Shown one piece after another: positions 23,955 to 37,502 of a stretch of DNA of 64,000 nt. The notes under the pieces were generated by a model. That model searched no databases. It saw nothing but the letters and a program-made list of their open reading frames with translations, and was not told where the DNA came from. The first letter of the stretch is position 1; the number at the start of each line of letters is the position of its first letter. Source of the DNA: Adiantum capillus-veneris (Eukaryota > Streptophyta > Polypodiopsida > Polypodiales > Pteridaceae). A program made the translations under genes and the position numbers. The stretch spans positions 80,670,338-80,734,337 of the forward strand of contig CM043953.1 of NCBI GenBank assembly GCA_014529385.2, given 5' to 3'.

Positions 23955-25727
23955 TCTTAATACTAAAGGTTTGACTCCTTTACACTGCTAAATAAAGAGG
24001 CCCTTCTAGGCCCCATTCTCTTCTTAATGGGAAAGATCCACCTAAAGCCCTCTCTAAGCGACCAATCGGGCGGCATGGGAGCAATACCAACCCAAAAAGC
24101 CATTTTTTTCCTCCAATTGATCAATGCTCCCAACGCACAACAAAACACCTCAAAAGCCAGCTCACATGTGCAAATTGACCTCATGGCCCTCCAAATACAT
24201 GCTTGAATCGTCAGCAAACTTAGTGTCCAAAAGCTCATCTCCCCTAATAGAAAGCTCAAAACCACACAAACCAACCTTATGTGAAGTCAAAAATCTGCTA
24301 TATCGCCTCATCATAGAAGAGAAACATGAAGGGGACTAGAGGGCAGCCCTGCCTAACCAAACGCATGAGCATGAAGCATTCCCCTCTTCCCCTTTCCAAA
24401 AGCACCTGCCTGTGTGCACACCTATAGAAATCCGACACTCTCCTAATCCATACATTTGAAAACCCCATCCATTGCAAAGTGCACTTAAGGAAATCCCAGC
24501 CAGCTCTATCATATGCCTTCTCAAAATCGAGAAGTACCGCAAGATTCTCTCCTCAGAGACGTGCGAGGGCAGTCGCCTCCCAAAAGGTAAAGATGTTGTC
24601 AAGGATGCTGCGCTCCTTGACAAAACCCATCTGTATCTCATTTATAATGCTCTCAAGCAATGGCTGAATTCTCAAACTCAGAGCCTTGGCTAAGGTTTTG
24701 TAGGTTGAGTTGAGAATAGTGATGGGTCGCCACTCCCAAATCTCATCCAAGGAGACCCCCTCCTTGGGGATAGGATAGATCAAGCCCTCACTCATGATGT
24801 TTGACATTATCTAGCTGGGGGTCAAACCATCCTCCCGTAGACATCTACCCCGAGGGAGTACCCTAAGGGCCTCATGAAGCTCCCCTGTCTGGAGAGACGC
24901 CTCAAGCCTTTGGTGCACCTCCTTAGTAACTAAGCAAGGTATATGTGCCCACATCTTCTCTTTGCATGCATTTCAACGCTCTAATTGTGGCTCTACTGGA
25001 AGCAATTCGCGATAAAAGTCACTAGCAACTGCATGCGTATTCTTGGGCTTTATAGCAACCAACCCATCGGGCCTCCTCAACTGGGCCATGGCTAACACTA
25101 GTGCATGCATGATGAGGACCCACCATTGCAAAGAGCTCACCGATGACTCTGTCTCCCACTTGGGTCCACTGAGATGCTTGAAGGTGAAAGGAAAACTCAT
25201 GGCGGTGCTCCTCAATGATGATCAACTCCTGCCAAGCCTACTGCATCTGTTCCTCCATCAGGGGCTACTAAGGTGGCACTCTTGCATCTATTTTAGGGAA
25301 GCAAGGCCCCGTTGAAGCCGCTTCTCCTCCTCCTTGGTCGTAGCTAATCAAGATGCAGAGTTCTAGAGGAAGAAACGACTAAGCTCCGCAAGTCCAGTGG
25401 CCACTCTAGCAGCCGGGGTACCCTACGTGTCCAAGCTTTGTGTCCACAGTGCCATAGCTTGCTCTTCAGGCTCTATATCCAGAATCCTCTCAGGGATGCG
25501 TAGCATGACATAGTAAGAATCATTGGCGCATGACCAAAAAAAGTATTCCTTGCCAAGATCTAATTACAATGCCATATACGACTCTCACAAAGATGGTGCT
25601 CCTGAAGCATAAGTATATCTATCATGCCACCCACAAGGCATCTCTAGAGCTCATGTTGCAAACAACCCCTCTGGCACAAAAATTGGGCTCCACCCAAGCC
25701 TTGCACATTCTAGGAGGCAATCCTCAT
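23955..25727 (-). pseudogene. L1-type LINE ORF2 relic (endonuclease and reverse transcriptase)
   Basis: This is a minus-strand non-LTR retrotransposon fragment. It opens at 25727 with MRIAS, a stop where Trp is expected, then NVQGLGG, and later IDILMLQEHHL. These are the hallmarks of an APE-type endonuclease N-terminus. Reverse transcriptase follows: WEWRPITILNSTYKTLAKAL and GFVKERSILDNIF lie at about 24745-24580. After frameshifts the catalytic box appears as TKFADDSSMYL near 24225-24195. Only about 0.9 kb separates the endonuclease start from the RT entry, shorter than I would expect, so internal sequence is probably missing. Stops and frameshifts make it non-functional. It appears truncated at about 23955. 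Confidence 0.8.
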
Positions 25728-25806
25728 GGAATCAATGAGCGAAGGACGATGCTGTTGCAGTAGCCAACCTTGCAATCTTTGAGGCTGGTTTGGATTGGGA
25801 GTAATC

Positions 25807-26046
25807 TGATGGGTGCAGCGGCTATGGAGGGTGGCGTATGAGGATCGCCATGGCCTTGAGGGTGTGCAGAGAAGGGAGAGAGACTCGACACTCAGAAAAT
25901 CAACAAAAGACACGCTATGTTTTTATTACTTTCTTGTAAACATAACTTACAATATTAACTTGTAACTGCTTGCTTATCTGCATGCCATAAGGACATGTAC
26001 CCACGGGTATGACAAATTAGCCGAAATCGTGCTTGAATACCTAACA
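25807..26046 (-). repeat. 3' LTR of the TRIM-like element
   Basis: This is the downstream LTR in the element's own (minus) orientation, next to the purine tract. It is shorter than its partner by a deletion near its middle and has scattered substitutions, so the insertion is not very recent. Confidence 0.88.
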
Positions 26047-27111
26047 ATCCTCCCCTCAAGCCCAAACTAGACATACCACTCTCATGATACCTCGAGTTTT
26101 TGGTGTACTCGTCAACCGTGAGTTTTAGGTTCTCTCACAACCAAGGATTTTTGGTGTATCCATAACCTGGTGCTATGTCAGTAAAACACCCCCTTGAACA
26201 GATAGGGTCTGGGTCAAATATTTAGCTACCAAAAATGGAGTTTTTGGTTCACTTCCAAACCTTGGGTTTCAGGTGTACCCAGTAACCTCATGAGAAGCGG
26301 TAACAAAATGGGTTGAGAACAAATAGTTTTGGGAGGTCTTACCACCTATATGTGGCAGTGTCTATAACCGGTACAAATGTGTATCATGGCATGTCTGGCA
26401 ACAGATAATGTAACAAAGGCTTTGACAGGAAAAACATAATTGTGTTGACAAAGGACCAAACATAACAAATCTATGTATCTGAGAAATTTTTGTACTTTTT
26501 GTTGATGTACTCAGTGCTCGAAGCAAATGGTTTGCACAAGGATTGTGCATCTCCCAAAAATTGGCAACCCATGTACCTTCTTGCTTCACCGGTTTCTTTG
26601 CCGATCTCAAGCTCTTGACGCTACCGTTTATTTTTACCTTTGTCTGTGTCACTAACAAGGGACCTTGTGGCTAGCAGCCTTTTGTTATGCTCGCAAAATT
26701 GCCAAATTTTTTGACCAAAATAATGTTGGATTGCAATACAAACTGCCAAATTATAGTAGCATTTTGAAATGCATTCTCAGTGGCTCAATGATTTGCAGCA
26801 ACATTTTGATATGCAAGTAAAAGAGAGACCGCCTCTACTACAGCTGGACAAATAGCATCTTGATATGCTCGAAAAATTGCCTGATAGAGATGCCAGCGTT
26901 TTGAGAAGCAACCTGCAGAGGCGTTTTGGGATGCTGTGTGTGTCGAGTTGGTTGCCACTGCAAGCCCTGCTAGCGCCACCAATTAGGGCAGCGTTTCAAG
27001 ATGCCATGATCAAAGAAGAGCCTCGATTTCCTGTGCCAAGATTTGCCTGCCTAGGAAGACGATGGCATTTCAATAAGCTATGCCCAACACCGCCTGGGCT
27101 CTGATACCACG

Positions 27112-27380
27112 TGATGGGTGCAACAGCTATGGAGGGTGGCGTATGAGGATTGCCATGGCCTTGAGGGCGTGCAGAGAAGGGAGAGAGACTTGACACTCAG
27201 AAAAGCAACAAAAGACACAGTATGTTTTTATTACTTCCTTTGTAAACATAACTTACAATATATAGCCAAAAGAGGCTTTCATGCAAACTTAACTTGTAAC
27301 TGCTTGCTTATCTGCATGCCATAAGGACATGTACCCATAGGTATGACAAATTAGCCGAACTCGGGCTTGAATACCTAACA
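27112..27380 (-). repeat. 5' LTR of the TRIM-like element
   Basis: This is the upstream LTR in the element's orientation. The primer binding site begins two bases inside it. It is the longer of the two copies and probably closer to the original form. Confidence 0.88.
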
Positions 27381-27385
27381 TAATC

Positions 27386-28320
27386 TGCATCCGAGCGACC
27401 CCGAGATAAGCATGTCTAAAGTGACTGTCCAACCCTAGCCCAAGAAGATCGTGCGGTTCATAAGGCTAGATCCTCTATCCAAGAATCCTCACGTACAAAT
27501 ACATGGTTTAAGGAGCACTTTGAGTGCATGAAAAGAAGTATATTACAATGTGTCTACATCCAGTTGCGGCCACAATTTCTAAACCAAGCCTGTCACACCT
27601 AGATCCCCTGTGAGGAGCGAGAACTGCGAAAGCATTGCCAAGAGAGCGTCAGATACAGAAGTGTATCATGTCCCTTGTGTCAAGAGTCTGGGACGGGTTG
27701 GGTTGAAGAGGCCGAGACCTTAGTGGGGGGAAGGTGTGTGTGTGTGTGGGGGTGGGGTGGGGGCGAACCCATCCCTATGGATGGAGGTTTTGTACCTGCT
27801 AACAACCATCAACTGGCTGGTTACCAGGCTCTAAAGAGGTGTTAGCTTGAGTGCCTTGGGTACCTATCTGCTATAACAGATGAGGCGAGGCTGAACGTGT
27901 GATGCGGGTCAAGATCCTTGCAGTGATAGACCTTTGCAAGATGGCCTATCTGTCTGTAGATGATGCACTAGTTTGGTAGTCCCAAATACTCTAGCGGAGC
28001 AAGTTGACTCTGTTTGCAGTGAGTGACAGACCTTTGAACTTCTTGATCTCTTTTACCTCTTGTCTTGATGGCTCTTCTTTTTTAGCTTATTTTATGGTTG
28101 TTGGTTTTTGTTGTGTTTTAATTTCACTTGATGTATGATCTTCCTTAAGCTCATCTGGGCTTCTATTGGGTGGAGATAAAACATCTTCGATAAGCTCTAT
28201 TTTGGTATAGGTTCATTTGTACTAAATTTGAGAACCTTATGTTGTCTTCCGCTGGTGACATTTTTTGGTTTTCTTTATTCTTGGTTATCTATGAAGACCG
28301 TATCTCATTTGAACTTCGTG
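27386..28320. other. Stretch without recognised gene
   Basis: No domain could be recognised. The first part was contiguous with the LINE relic before the TRIM-like element inserted, so it may be LINE upstream sequence. A (TG)n/(G)n-rich tract lies near 27735-27765. Confidence 0.35.
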
Positions 28321-28324
28321 TTTT

Positions 28325-29269
28325 CAAAACCTTTTAGGCTAGTGGCATTCCGAAAATAATTTTGTCTAGTATATCTTTTACAGTCATCACATGAAATTGA
28401 GCTTTGAGGATCCGTGAGTCTATTTGAATGGTGGTGGAGATGATTCCCCTACATTTTTCTTGTTTGTATCCAGACATGTTGATGAATTTTGAAGCATCAT
28501 CTAGTTGCGCTTGGCCACATTTTTGCCACGTGCAAAAAGACACGAGGTTCTTTTCTAGTTGAAATTCTAGCTTTGCATCCCTTAATAGCTTGTCTCTGTT
28601 ATGACCTTTGATGTTGCACTCGATCTTCCTGGGATTTCCTTTTGTGTTGACTTCCATTGCTGTGGTTGATTCGTGAGTTTTTTTTTTTTTTTTGTAGCTC
28701 CCTTGCTTCGATCACCTTCTACAATAGATGTTGGTTCACTTAGCTACAATATTGCACCTTTTGCTTGCAATCGTTGCGCATTATCTACGCGCATTTGAGT
28801 AACTTTTGATCTTAAAAGATCCACTTTACTTTCTAGAAGACTTTGTCTCTTTGGAGGAAATTTTGGTATTGACCTTTGGAAGCTTTATGAGCTCTAGCTT
28901 CCGTCGACTTTGAATTATTTGTCACCTGTTCTCGCAACTTGAGGTTTTGTACTAGCTTGGGAAAAGATTTGATTTCTAACTTACTATCAATAGGGGTTTG
29001 TACAAGGCCATAAACTTGTTGGTATTCATTGCCATCTGCATCTCGATATGCATATGTGACCTATGTCACATGCAATTTCTTGAACACTGTTGGGTTGGTC
29101 ACATGGGATTCCTTGAGTACTGTTGGGTTGATTGAATTTTGAATTTAACTTGTAGAAGTTGACTGAAATCTTAGTCCTTGTCAATCTTCATATGGAATCT
29201 GGGTCAATTGGTAGCTTTCAACAACCATATGATGATTTGATAATGGATTGTGCTTTGAAAAGGTATGGC
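28325..29269 (-). pseudogene. Old Athila/Tat-like relic, protease side (split by copia insertion)
   Basis: A minus-strand frame at 28657-28334 ends AQFHVMTVKDILDKIIFGMP, which resembles the C-terminal strand of a retropepsin domain (compare YDIILGRPFM in the 15.6-kb element). Further upstream on the minus strand, at about 29020-28700, is a charged region with stops that may correspond to the end of Gag. Together with the knuckle at 35533-35577 it forms one old element interrupted by the copia insertion. This is a pattern match, not a full alignment. Confidence 0.5.
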
Positions 29270-29274
29270 TAGAA

Positions 29275-29590
29275 TGTTGAGATGTCGAGCTCTACATCTT
29301 GAGTTGGCATCCACTACGGGTCTTGGCCGCTTACGGCATCACTGGCGGGTTAGGTGACCGACACGGAGGATCTCTGCCAGTGATTCTATAGCTTGACTAC
29401 ACTTATAGTGCCAGCCTAGTATGCTTCTAGCGAGTTCACACTTAGTGACCGCATGTACATATGTGCTACTTTTCAGTTTTAGCACTTAGTCATTTTGTAC
29501 TCTCTTTTCTGTAAGAAGAAGAAGAAGCTTTCCATCTCTGTGTGCTTTGTGCTTGTCTTGTGTAGCTCTCTTGAATCCTCATTCTTTACA
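29275..29590 (+). repeat. 5' LTR of copia element
   Basis: This LTR is 316 bp, TG...CA bounded, and followed without a gap by the primer site TGGTATCAGAGCC at 29591. Confidence 0.95.
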
Positions 29591-29857
29591 TGGTATCAGA
29601 GCCTAGTGCTGGCAAGAGAGGCTAAGAGAGCAAGAGCATCACAATCCCTTCGTTCGCAATCCACGACCAGATGAAAGTTTCTGAACAGGTCTCCAAAGTG
29701 CAGTACACAGAGATTTACTGTACAAGTACAGTGGTTGTATGTACGCTTGATTATGGACACTCGTTGAGTGTAGAAAGCGTTACAGGTACCACGACAGCAG
29801 GTTCAGCAGATTTGCAGGTTTTTGCAGATTGCAACTATTTTGTCTTAGTGCTTCAAG

Positions 29858-32800
29858 ATGTCTGACGGTTTCAGTCAGATTGTTACTGAGAAGCTTGAGA
29901 AAAATAACTACCCTGCATGGAAGTTCATAATAACTAATTTCCTAAAAGGAAAAGGTTATTGGGACTATGTAGAAGGAGACAATGAAAAGAAACCAGAGAT
30001 TCCCGAGGCAAATGCTACAACAGAACAAAGGAAATCTTTGAGGGACTGGCAACAAGGCCAGAGCAAAGTGATGTATTGGATTTCTATGAGCATCACAGAT
30101 GGCATGATGGGCTATCTACAGGATTGTGAAACCCCTGCCATTGCATGGAAAAACTTAGGCAGAGTGTTCGAGGTGAACACCAAGGCCAGGAAGCTTCAAC
30201 TAAAGTTGGAACTAAATCAGGTTAAGAGGAACAACCTCTCCATCAATGATTATTCTTTGAAGATCAAGAGTATCATTGAGGCTCTTGGATCTATTAAAGT
30301 CTCAGTGGAAGACGATGACATTGTCCGTGCATGCTTGGATGGTCTAGGAGATGAGTATGTACATTTCAGGTCTTCCATGAATACAAGAGACGACATCCCC
30401 GTGTTCCAAGATTTGATTTCTATGCTTATTCTTGAGGAGAAGAACCTTGACACATCTTCTTCTCATGGCAGAAATAATTCCGAACAGGCCTTCTATTCTA
30501 ACTCCAACAGAGGTAGAGGTAGAGGTCGTGGTCGAGGCCCAAGTGGTTGCAGGGGCCAATTTCGAGAAGGTCAATCAAATCAAAACAATACAGGTGGTAG
30601 GGGAAACTAGTCTCAAGGCAGGGGGAGTCAAAGAGGTCGTGGTGCAGGATCAAGCAGGCAGCAACATACTGCAGCTAGCAGAGAATGTTGGACTTGTGGT
30701 GAAAGAGGTCACATGTCACGTGACTGTCCAAAGGGAAAAGCAAGTAGAAAGAGAGAAGAGGGCAACTATGCATCTACTAGCAGAGATGCAGATGACAGCA
30801 AAAACGAGCGCATGTTTGTTATGCAGCATGTAATGAATACAATGACTGAAGAGAATTCCACCCAAGATGATGTTTGGTATGTGGATTCAGGTGCCTCTAA
30901 TCACATGATGTCTCGTGGAGAGTGGTTTAGAGATATGCGCAAACCAGATGTGTCAGGCTATGTGCGGACAGGAGATGACACAGCTCACCCCATTGCTCAT
31001 GTAGGGGACATACCTCTAAATACGAAGAGTGGGAAATCAAAGTACTTAGCAGATGTACTTCATGTCCCAAACATTACAAAGAATCTTGTTTCTGTTGGAC
31101 AAATGGTTGAGCAGGGTTTGCAGGTTCGCTTCAATCCAAATGGCTGTTATGTAGAAGATTTCTAGAATGGCTGTAAGCTGATCACAGAGGGCAAATGTGT
31201 GGGCAGAATGTTTATGCTGAATGTAGACATGCCTGAGGTAAAAGCTGCATTATTTGCACAGGGCACAGGTGTTGTGGCTGATATTGACATTTGGCACAAA
31301 CGCATTGGCCATGTCAATGAGCAGAGATTGCGCAGCATGCAATCAAAACAGATTGTAAAAGGTTTGCCCAAATTCAAGGTGGATGGTATGCATAAAGTGT
31401 GTGCAGCATGCCAGTTTGGAAAACAGTCAAAGGGCTCATTTCCACATGAGCGCAATGTATGTAAAAAGCCACTTGAGGTGGTGCACACAGATGTTTGGGG
31501 TCCAACCGATACTGCAAGTATACATGGTTGCAGGTATTATGTCTCTTTCATTGATGACCATACAAGGAAAGTATGGGTCTACTTCATGCGTAACAAAAGT
31601 GAAGTGTTTGGTCACTTTCAGGACTTCAAAGTCATGATTGAGAAGGATACAGATATGCAAATCAAGACATTGAGGTCAGATGGAGGGGGAGAGTACTTCT
31701 CCAACGATTTTTCAGATTTTCTGCGAATGCATGGTATATGCAGGCAGTTTACATGCAGATATACTCCACAGCAGAATGGGGTCACAGAAAGGAAAAACAG
31801 GCACATTGCAGAGGTTGCACGTGCATTGATGAATGAGAAGAACATGCCTCATCATTTCTGGGCTGAAGTTGTAAATACAGCTGTGTACATTATGAACAGG
31901 ACACCTACAACTACGGTGCATGATGTAACACCTGAGGAAAAGTTTACAGGTACAAAGCCTGATTCGGCACACTTGAAAGTGTTTGGCTGCATAGATTACG
32001 TGCATGTACCAGATGAGTTACGTAGGAAATTGGATCCTAAAGCAGAGAAATGTATTCTTGTGGGATATTCCCTTGAACAAAAGAGGTACAGGTGCTACAA
32101 TCCTACTACACGAGAATTACGAGTGAGCAGAGATGTAGTCTTTGATGAGATGAGCAGCTGGTACAGTAATGCACATGGCACTATTGGGGCTGATGTAAAA
32201 GATGATATGGTTGTACAAAATGTGAGGCCATAGTCATAGGTTTTGAGTGGACCACAAGAGTCCTCTTCTCGTGGCTTTGTTGAGAAGCCATGGAATGGTA
32301 GACTACGTACACAGGTTACTCCACCAGCAGGTACAGGGAATGTATCACGAAAAGGAAAGGAAAAGGTAGATGAACCTCTCTTTATGGCTGATGCATCATC
32401 AGGGTTTTCACACGTAGACATGGATTCAAATGGTTCTGAACAAAGTCTTGATGAGGAATTTGGAATTCCGGCTGTCAGGACTCCTGGTGTAAGGAAAGTA
32501 CAAGAAGATGCTAGAGGGCAAAGGAGTGACCCAGGACCGCGCAGATCTAACACAGTCAGAAATCCAGTTCAGAAATTGACTTATGATGGGTATCTAGCTC
32601 ATCACCAAGCCTACATGGATAAGGTGATACAGGATGTGGAGCCCACATGTTTTGAGGATGCACTTGGAAATGTGCATTGGGATGATGCAATGAATGAAGA
32701 GATGGCTGCACTGGAAGCAAACGACACATGGGAGTTGGTGCCATTGCCAAGTGGCAAGAAAGCTATCGGATGTAAATGGGTGTATAAAACCAAGCATAAG

Positions 32801-34207
32801 GCTGATGGTAACATTGAGCGTCACAAGGCAAGGCTGGTCGCAAAGGGTTATGCACAGACGTATGGCATAGACTATGAGGAGACCTTTGCTCCAGTGGCAA
32901 AGATGACGATTGTGAGAGCTGTCATAGCAGTGGCTGCATCTAGAGGATGGATTATGCATCAAATGGATGTAAAGAATGCCTTCTTGAATGGTGAGTTGCA
33001 AGAGGAAGTGTATATGGATCAGCCACCTGGTTATGTCGATCCAGGTTACCCAGATTATGTATGCAGGCTTCTCAAAGCTTTGTATGGTTTGAAGCAGGGC
33101 TCTAGAGCATGGTATGACAGGATTGTCAAGTATCTTGTCAGTATTGGTTTTAGGAGAGCTCATGCTGATCATTCACTCTATGTACCTGAGAGTGATGTGG
33201 GGATTGTGGTCATTACCATATATGTAGATGATCTTATTATTGTGGGTGACAATGCTATGGAGATTGACCATGTGAAGGGTCTTTTCAAATAGGAGTTTGA
33301 AATGAAAGATTTGGGCGAGTTGCGCTACTTTGTTGGCATTGAGGTGATGAGGACTCCAGAGGGTGTATGGATGTCACAGAGACAGTATGCTTTGGATATG
33401 TTGCCAAAGTATGGTATGGATGATTGTAAGCCAATTTCTATTCCCTTGGATGTGAATGCAAAGTTGAGTGCAGAGAAGGGTGATGTTGTTGAGGATGTCA
33501 AGATGTACAGGAAGATTGTGGGTAGTCTAATCTACTTGACTATCACGAGGCCATACTTGAGCTACACAGTAGGCTTGGAGAGTCAGTTCATGCAGCTTCC
33601 GAGGAAGCCACATGTGGATGGAGTACGACGCACACTTTGGTATGTGCAAGGGACTCTTGACTACGCATTGTTCTATGCAGCAGATGTGCCATTAGCATTG
33701 TATGGGTATACAGATGCAGATTGGGCAGGTAGCATTGTTGATAGGAGATCTACGAGTGGCTTCATGTTCTCTTTTGGGAGTGCTGCTGTTACTTGGAGCA
33801 GCAAAAAGCAGCCTATAGTTGCTTTATCGAGCACAGAGGCCGAGTACAGAGGTGCAGCAGTTGCAGTGCACGAGGTAGCTTGGCTACGCACATTACTTGA
33901 GGACTTGGGAGTGCAAGTGGACCAGCAGATTGTCATCCATTGTGACAACCTTAGCAACATGCAGTTGGCTAGGAACCCAGTGTTCCATGCCAGGACCAAG
34001 CACATAGAGGTCCATTACCACTACGTTCGAGAGCGAGTGTTGGCGGGTGACATCGACTTGGTCTACGTCAGCACAGAGGAGCAGATGGTGGATATCTTTA
34101 CGAAGGCTCTTGGAGCTGAGAAGCTTCGACGTTTCCGGACTATGCTTGGACTCTGCCACATGCAGAGCTCGAGGGGGAGTGTTGAGATGTCGAGCTCTAC
34201 ATCTTGA
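29858..34207 (+). pseudogene. Copia Gag-Pol polyprotein, one frame with five in-frame TAG codons
   Basis: A single frame of about 1450 codons with no frameshift encodes the whole polyprotein. Gag comes first (NYPAWKFIITNFL near the start), then a CX2CX4HX4C knuckle (CWTCGERGHMSRDC, near 30688-30730). Protease has WYVDSGASNHM (near 30875-30910). The pre-integrase motif is WHKRIGHV (near 31292). The integrase D-D-E residues are in HTDVWGP, RSDGGGEY and NGVTERKN. Reverse transcriptase has the YVDD box at 33221-33232. RNase H has YTDADWAG and SSTEAEY. The frame is broken only by TAG at 30608, 31163, 32231, 32237 and 33290. The product would therefore be truncated after Gag unless stops are read through. 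The start ATG at 29858 fits the Gag N-terminus. Confidence 0.93.
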
Positions 34208-34500
34208 GCTGGCATCCACTATGGGTCTTGGCCGCTTACGTCATTTACTCACTGGTGCGTTAGGTGACCGACACGGAGGATCTCTGCCAGTGATTCTACA
34301 GCTGGACTACACTTATAGTGCCAGCCTAGTATGCTTCTAGCGAGTTCACACTTAGTGACCGCATGTACATATGTGCTACTTTTCAGTTTTAGCACTTAGT
34401 CATTTTGTACTCTCTTTTCTGTAACAAGAAGAAGAAGCTTTCCATCTCTGTGTGCTTTGTGCTTGTCTTGTGTAGCTCTCTTGCATCCTCATTCTTTACA
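34180..34500 (+). repeat. 3' LTR of copia element
   Basis: This LTR is 321 bp. It carries a small insertion (near TCATTTACTCACTGG) relative to the 5' LTR. It overlaps the last codons of the polyprotein frame, which ends at 34207. Confidence 0.95.
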
Positions 34501-34505
34501 TAGAA

Positions 34506-36050
34506 GTTCTACGACTTCTAATTGATGTTGTGATCCTTGGTACAAGGGCTGAACTTGATGAATTTTTAGTTCCCCCCTTCCTAGAGTGATCACTAATGCT
34601 TTCTCCATGAGCAGGGCTCAAGTATGTTTGGCTCTAGTTTGATATTTTTTGGGATAGTGACGGTATGATGTGTGTTTCTCTTTCATCGCTCAACATCTGC
34701 AAACCTTATGTATAGTTTCCTATGTATCTCTGTGAAATGTGACTTATGTCCCCTTAGGTCAAGTTGTAAATAACATTATCTTTGCCCTGATATTGTCTAT
34801 CTTGTGGGTCTCCTATGACATGGGCTTCTGTGGATTCAAGACCCATGGCATAATAGATTATAGATTCTCGCCTATATCTACGTCCATCTCGGTCCTAATA
34901 TGTGCTCGTCAAATCATAATGTTGACGCTTGACTTTTGATGGATGATAGTTTGGCTCTGGACAGATTTTTGGATTCACTCGGGTACCATCATTAAGATCT
35001 AGAGAGGATGGGCAATGAAGATTCTTTCCTTAAAGATAAACCATCCTTCCTCATCTAGCATAGGGCATAATTCTATAGCAGGTATGTAGGCCTCTCAAAT
35101 ACTGGTCGACTCTTTTTGTATAGTTTCCCATCTCAGTCTACATAGTGTGCATAGGAATTTTGTGCGCCATACAATTTAACAACATTTGTTAAGATGTATC
35201 TCTTAGACTCAAATGTGATTGCACACAGTAGATGCAGGATCATTTGAAAACCTAACACTTTTTCTGACCCTCGGTGATAGCGTAGTGATTTGACTAAATT
35301 CATGCATAAGTTTGTTTTCTAGTGGGTCCAATTTAAACCTTTTAGGTGCTTATGCATCTTCATGCAGATTCTGAACTTGCAGTGCTTTTATTGTGGCTTC
35401 TAATGGTACCGAGGGAGCATTGGAATGCATAAAAAATGACTGGTTAGATGCACTTACATTGAATTTTGTATTTCCAATTTGCTCTATGCTTTGCGTTGCA
35501 ATTGATATGTTCCTATTGTTTGGGTTCCTTGGACAGTCCTCTAGGAAATGTCTTCCTTCTCTACCACAATCTGAACAGTACACCATTATGGGTGACACTT
35601 CAATTGGCTCGTCTATCTCAAGATCTCGTTGAGAAGTTTCTATTTTCTGTGTTGGCCAAATTGTCGACATCTTCTTTCAGAACACTTAGCATTAGGCTGT
35701 AGACTACTCCATCTTGATCTCTATACTGCCTTTGGATTGGTTCTCTGATAAGGCTTGCTTCAATTGGCTAATTTATTGGGTTTTCTAATTGTGGCTCTCG
35801 ACGGTAGACTTCACCAATGTAGTCCATGTACTATGATGTTGATTGCATATGTACCAATCCTATGGTTTACTCGCTTGTGCAAATTTTTGGGTAGCAACTT
35901 GGGTCAATTTTTTGAACATCTATTTGCACCTCGTCTTTGAGCTTGCACTACCTAGCTCCACTAAAATTTGTAAACATCTGGGCGTGTTCTAGATCTAGCT
36001 TTACCTTGATCAATAGGATTTTGGCTCTTGTGCTACTTATACTCCTCATC
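34506..36050 (-). pseudogene. Old Athila/Tat-like relic, Gag side with zinc knuckle
   Basis: A minus-strand frame at 35670-35350 contains YCSDCGREGRHFLEDCPRNP, knuckle residues at 35577-35533 with spacing CX2CX5HX4C. This is closely similar to the second knuckle of the 15.6-kb element (YCTECG..HFIEDCSKNPN). Removing the copia insertion puts this knuckle about 1.9 kb before the protease remnant at 28.35 kb, close to the spacing in the 15.6-kb element (about 1.6 kb). The remainder is broken by stops. Confidence 0.55.
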
Positions 36051-36190
36051 AGATACCAATGGCTTTCTAAATCAGCATATAAAACTTTTTCTCCACTGTA
36101 GCGTAGAGCTGTAAGATTTTCTCTATTGTGTTATGCTCCATGGTGCTACTACTACTAACTAGCTCTACTGCATTTGAATTCTTCCCCATC

Positions 36191-37120
<930 letters not shown>

Positions 37121-37279
37121 AATGTTACCATGCGCTTTTGCATTTTGAATCTTCTTACCCTTCACTTTTACATTTTAGATTTTAGATTAGAAGTTTTGTG
37201 ACGTTTTCTTTGAAGTCAACCAATGTATCACAAGTGGACGTCCTCTCCTTCTTTGAAAATTTTGAACTCCATTATATAT

Positions 37280-37436
37280 AGTATAGAGACACACAAGTGC
37301 ACACACATGTATATATATGTGTATGTATATGTATACACATGTGTATACACACACACACACATGTGGGTGAGTGTGTGTGTGTGTAACACATTCATATATG
37401 CATAAATACACACAAACACACACACACACACATATA

Positions 37437-37500
<64 letters not shown>
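37280..37500. repeat. Alternating purine-pyrimidine tract followed by (GA)n
   Basis: About 170 bp of mixed CA/TG/TA dinucleotides, with internal inverted symmetry, run into (GA)n at 37457-37500. The composition favours Z-DNA or cruciform structure. Frames through it are artefacts. Confidence 0.85.

Positions 37501-37502
<2 letters not shown>

Larger units (their letters stand above)
25807..27380 (-). mobile_element. Complete TRIM-like LTR element (1574 bp)
   Basis: Direct terminal repeats lie at 25807-26046 (240 bp) and 27112-27380 (269 bp). The left one lacks a block of about 30 bp near the middle. On the minus strand they read TGTTAGG...CCCATCA. Both ends are flanked by the 5-bp target duplication TAATC (25802-25806 and 27381-27385). 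A primer site for initiator tRNA-Met (TGGTATCAGAGC on minus, 27098-27109) sits just inside the right LTR. A purine tract (GAGGGGAGGAT on minus) abuts the left LTR. The interior is only about 1065 bp and has no gag or pol, as in TRIM elements that move with borrowed enzymes. Confidence 0.9.
29275..34500 (+). mobile_element. Complete Ty1/copia retrotransposon (5226 bp)
   Basis: LTRs lie at 29275-29590 and 34180-34500, both TGTTGAGATGTCG...ATTCTTTACA. They are flanked by the target duplication TAGAA (29270-29274 and 34501-34505). The initiator tRNA-Met primer site starts at 29591, directly after the LTR. A purine tract (CGAGGGGGAG) precedes the 3' LTR. Domain order gag-PR-IN-RT-RH defines copia. 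LTR differences are roughly nine substitutions plus one short indel, so the insertion is of moderate age. It landed in an older minus-strand retroelement. Confidence 0.97.
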
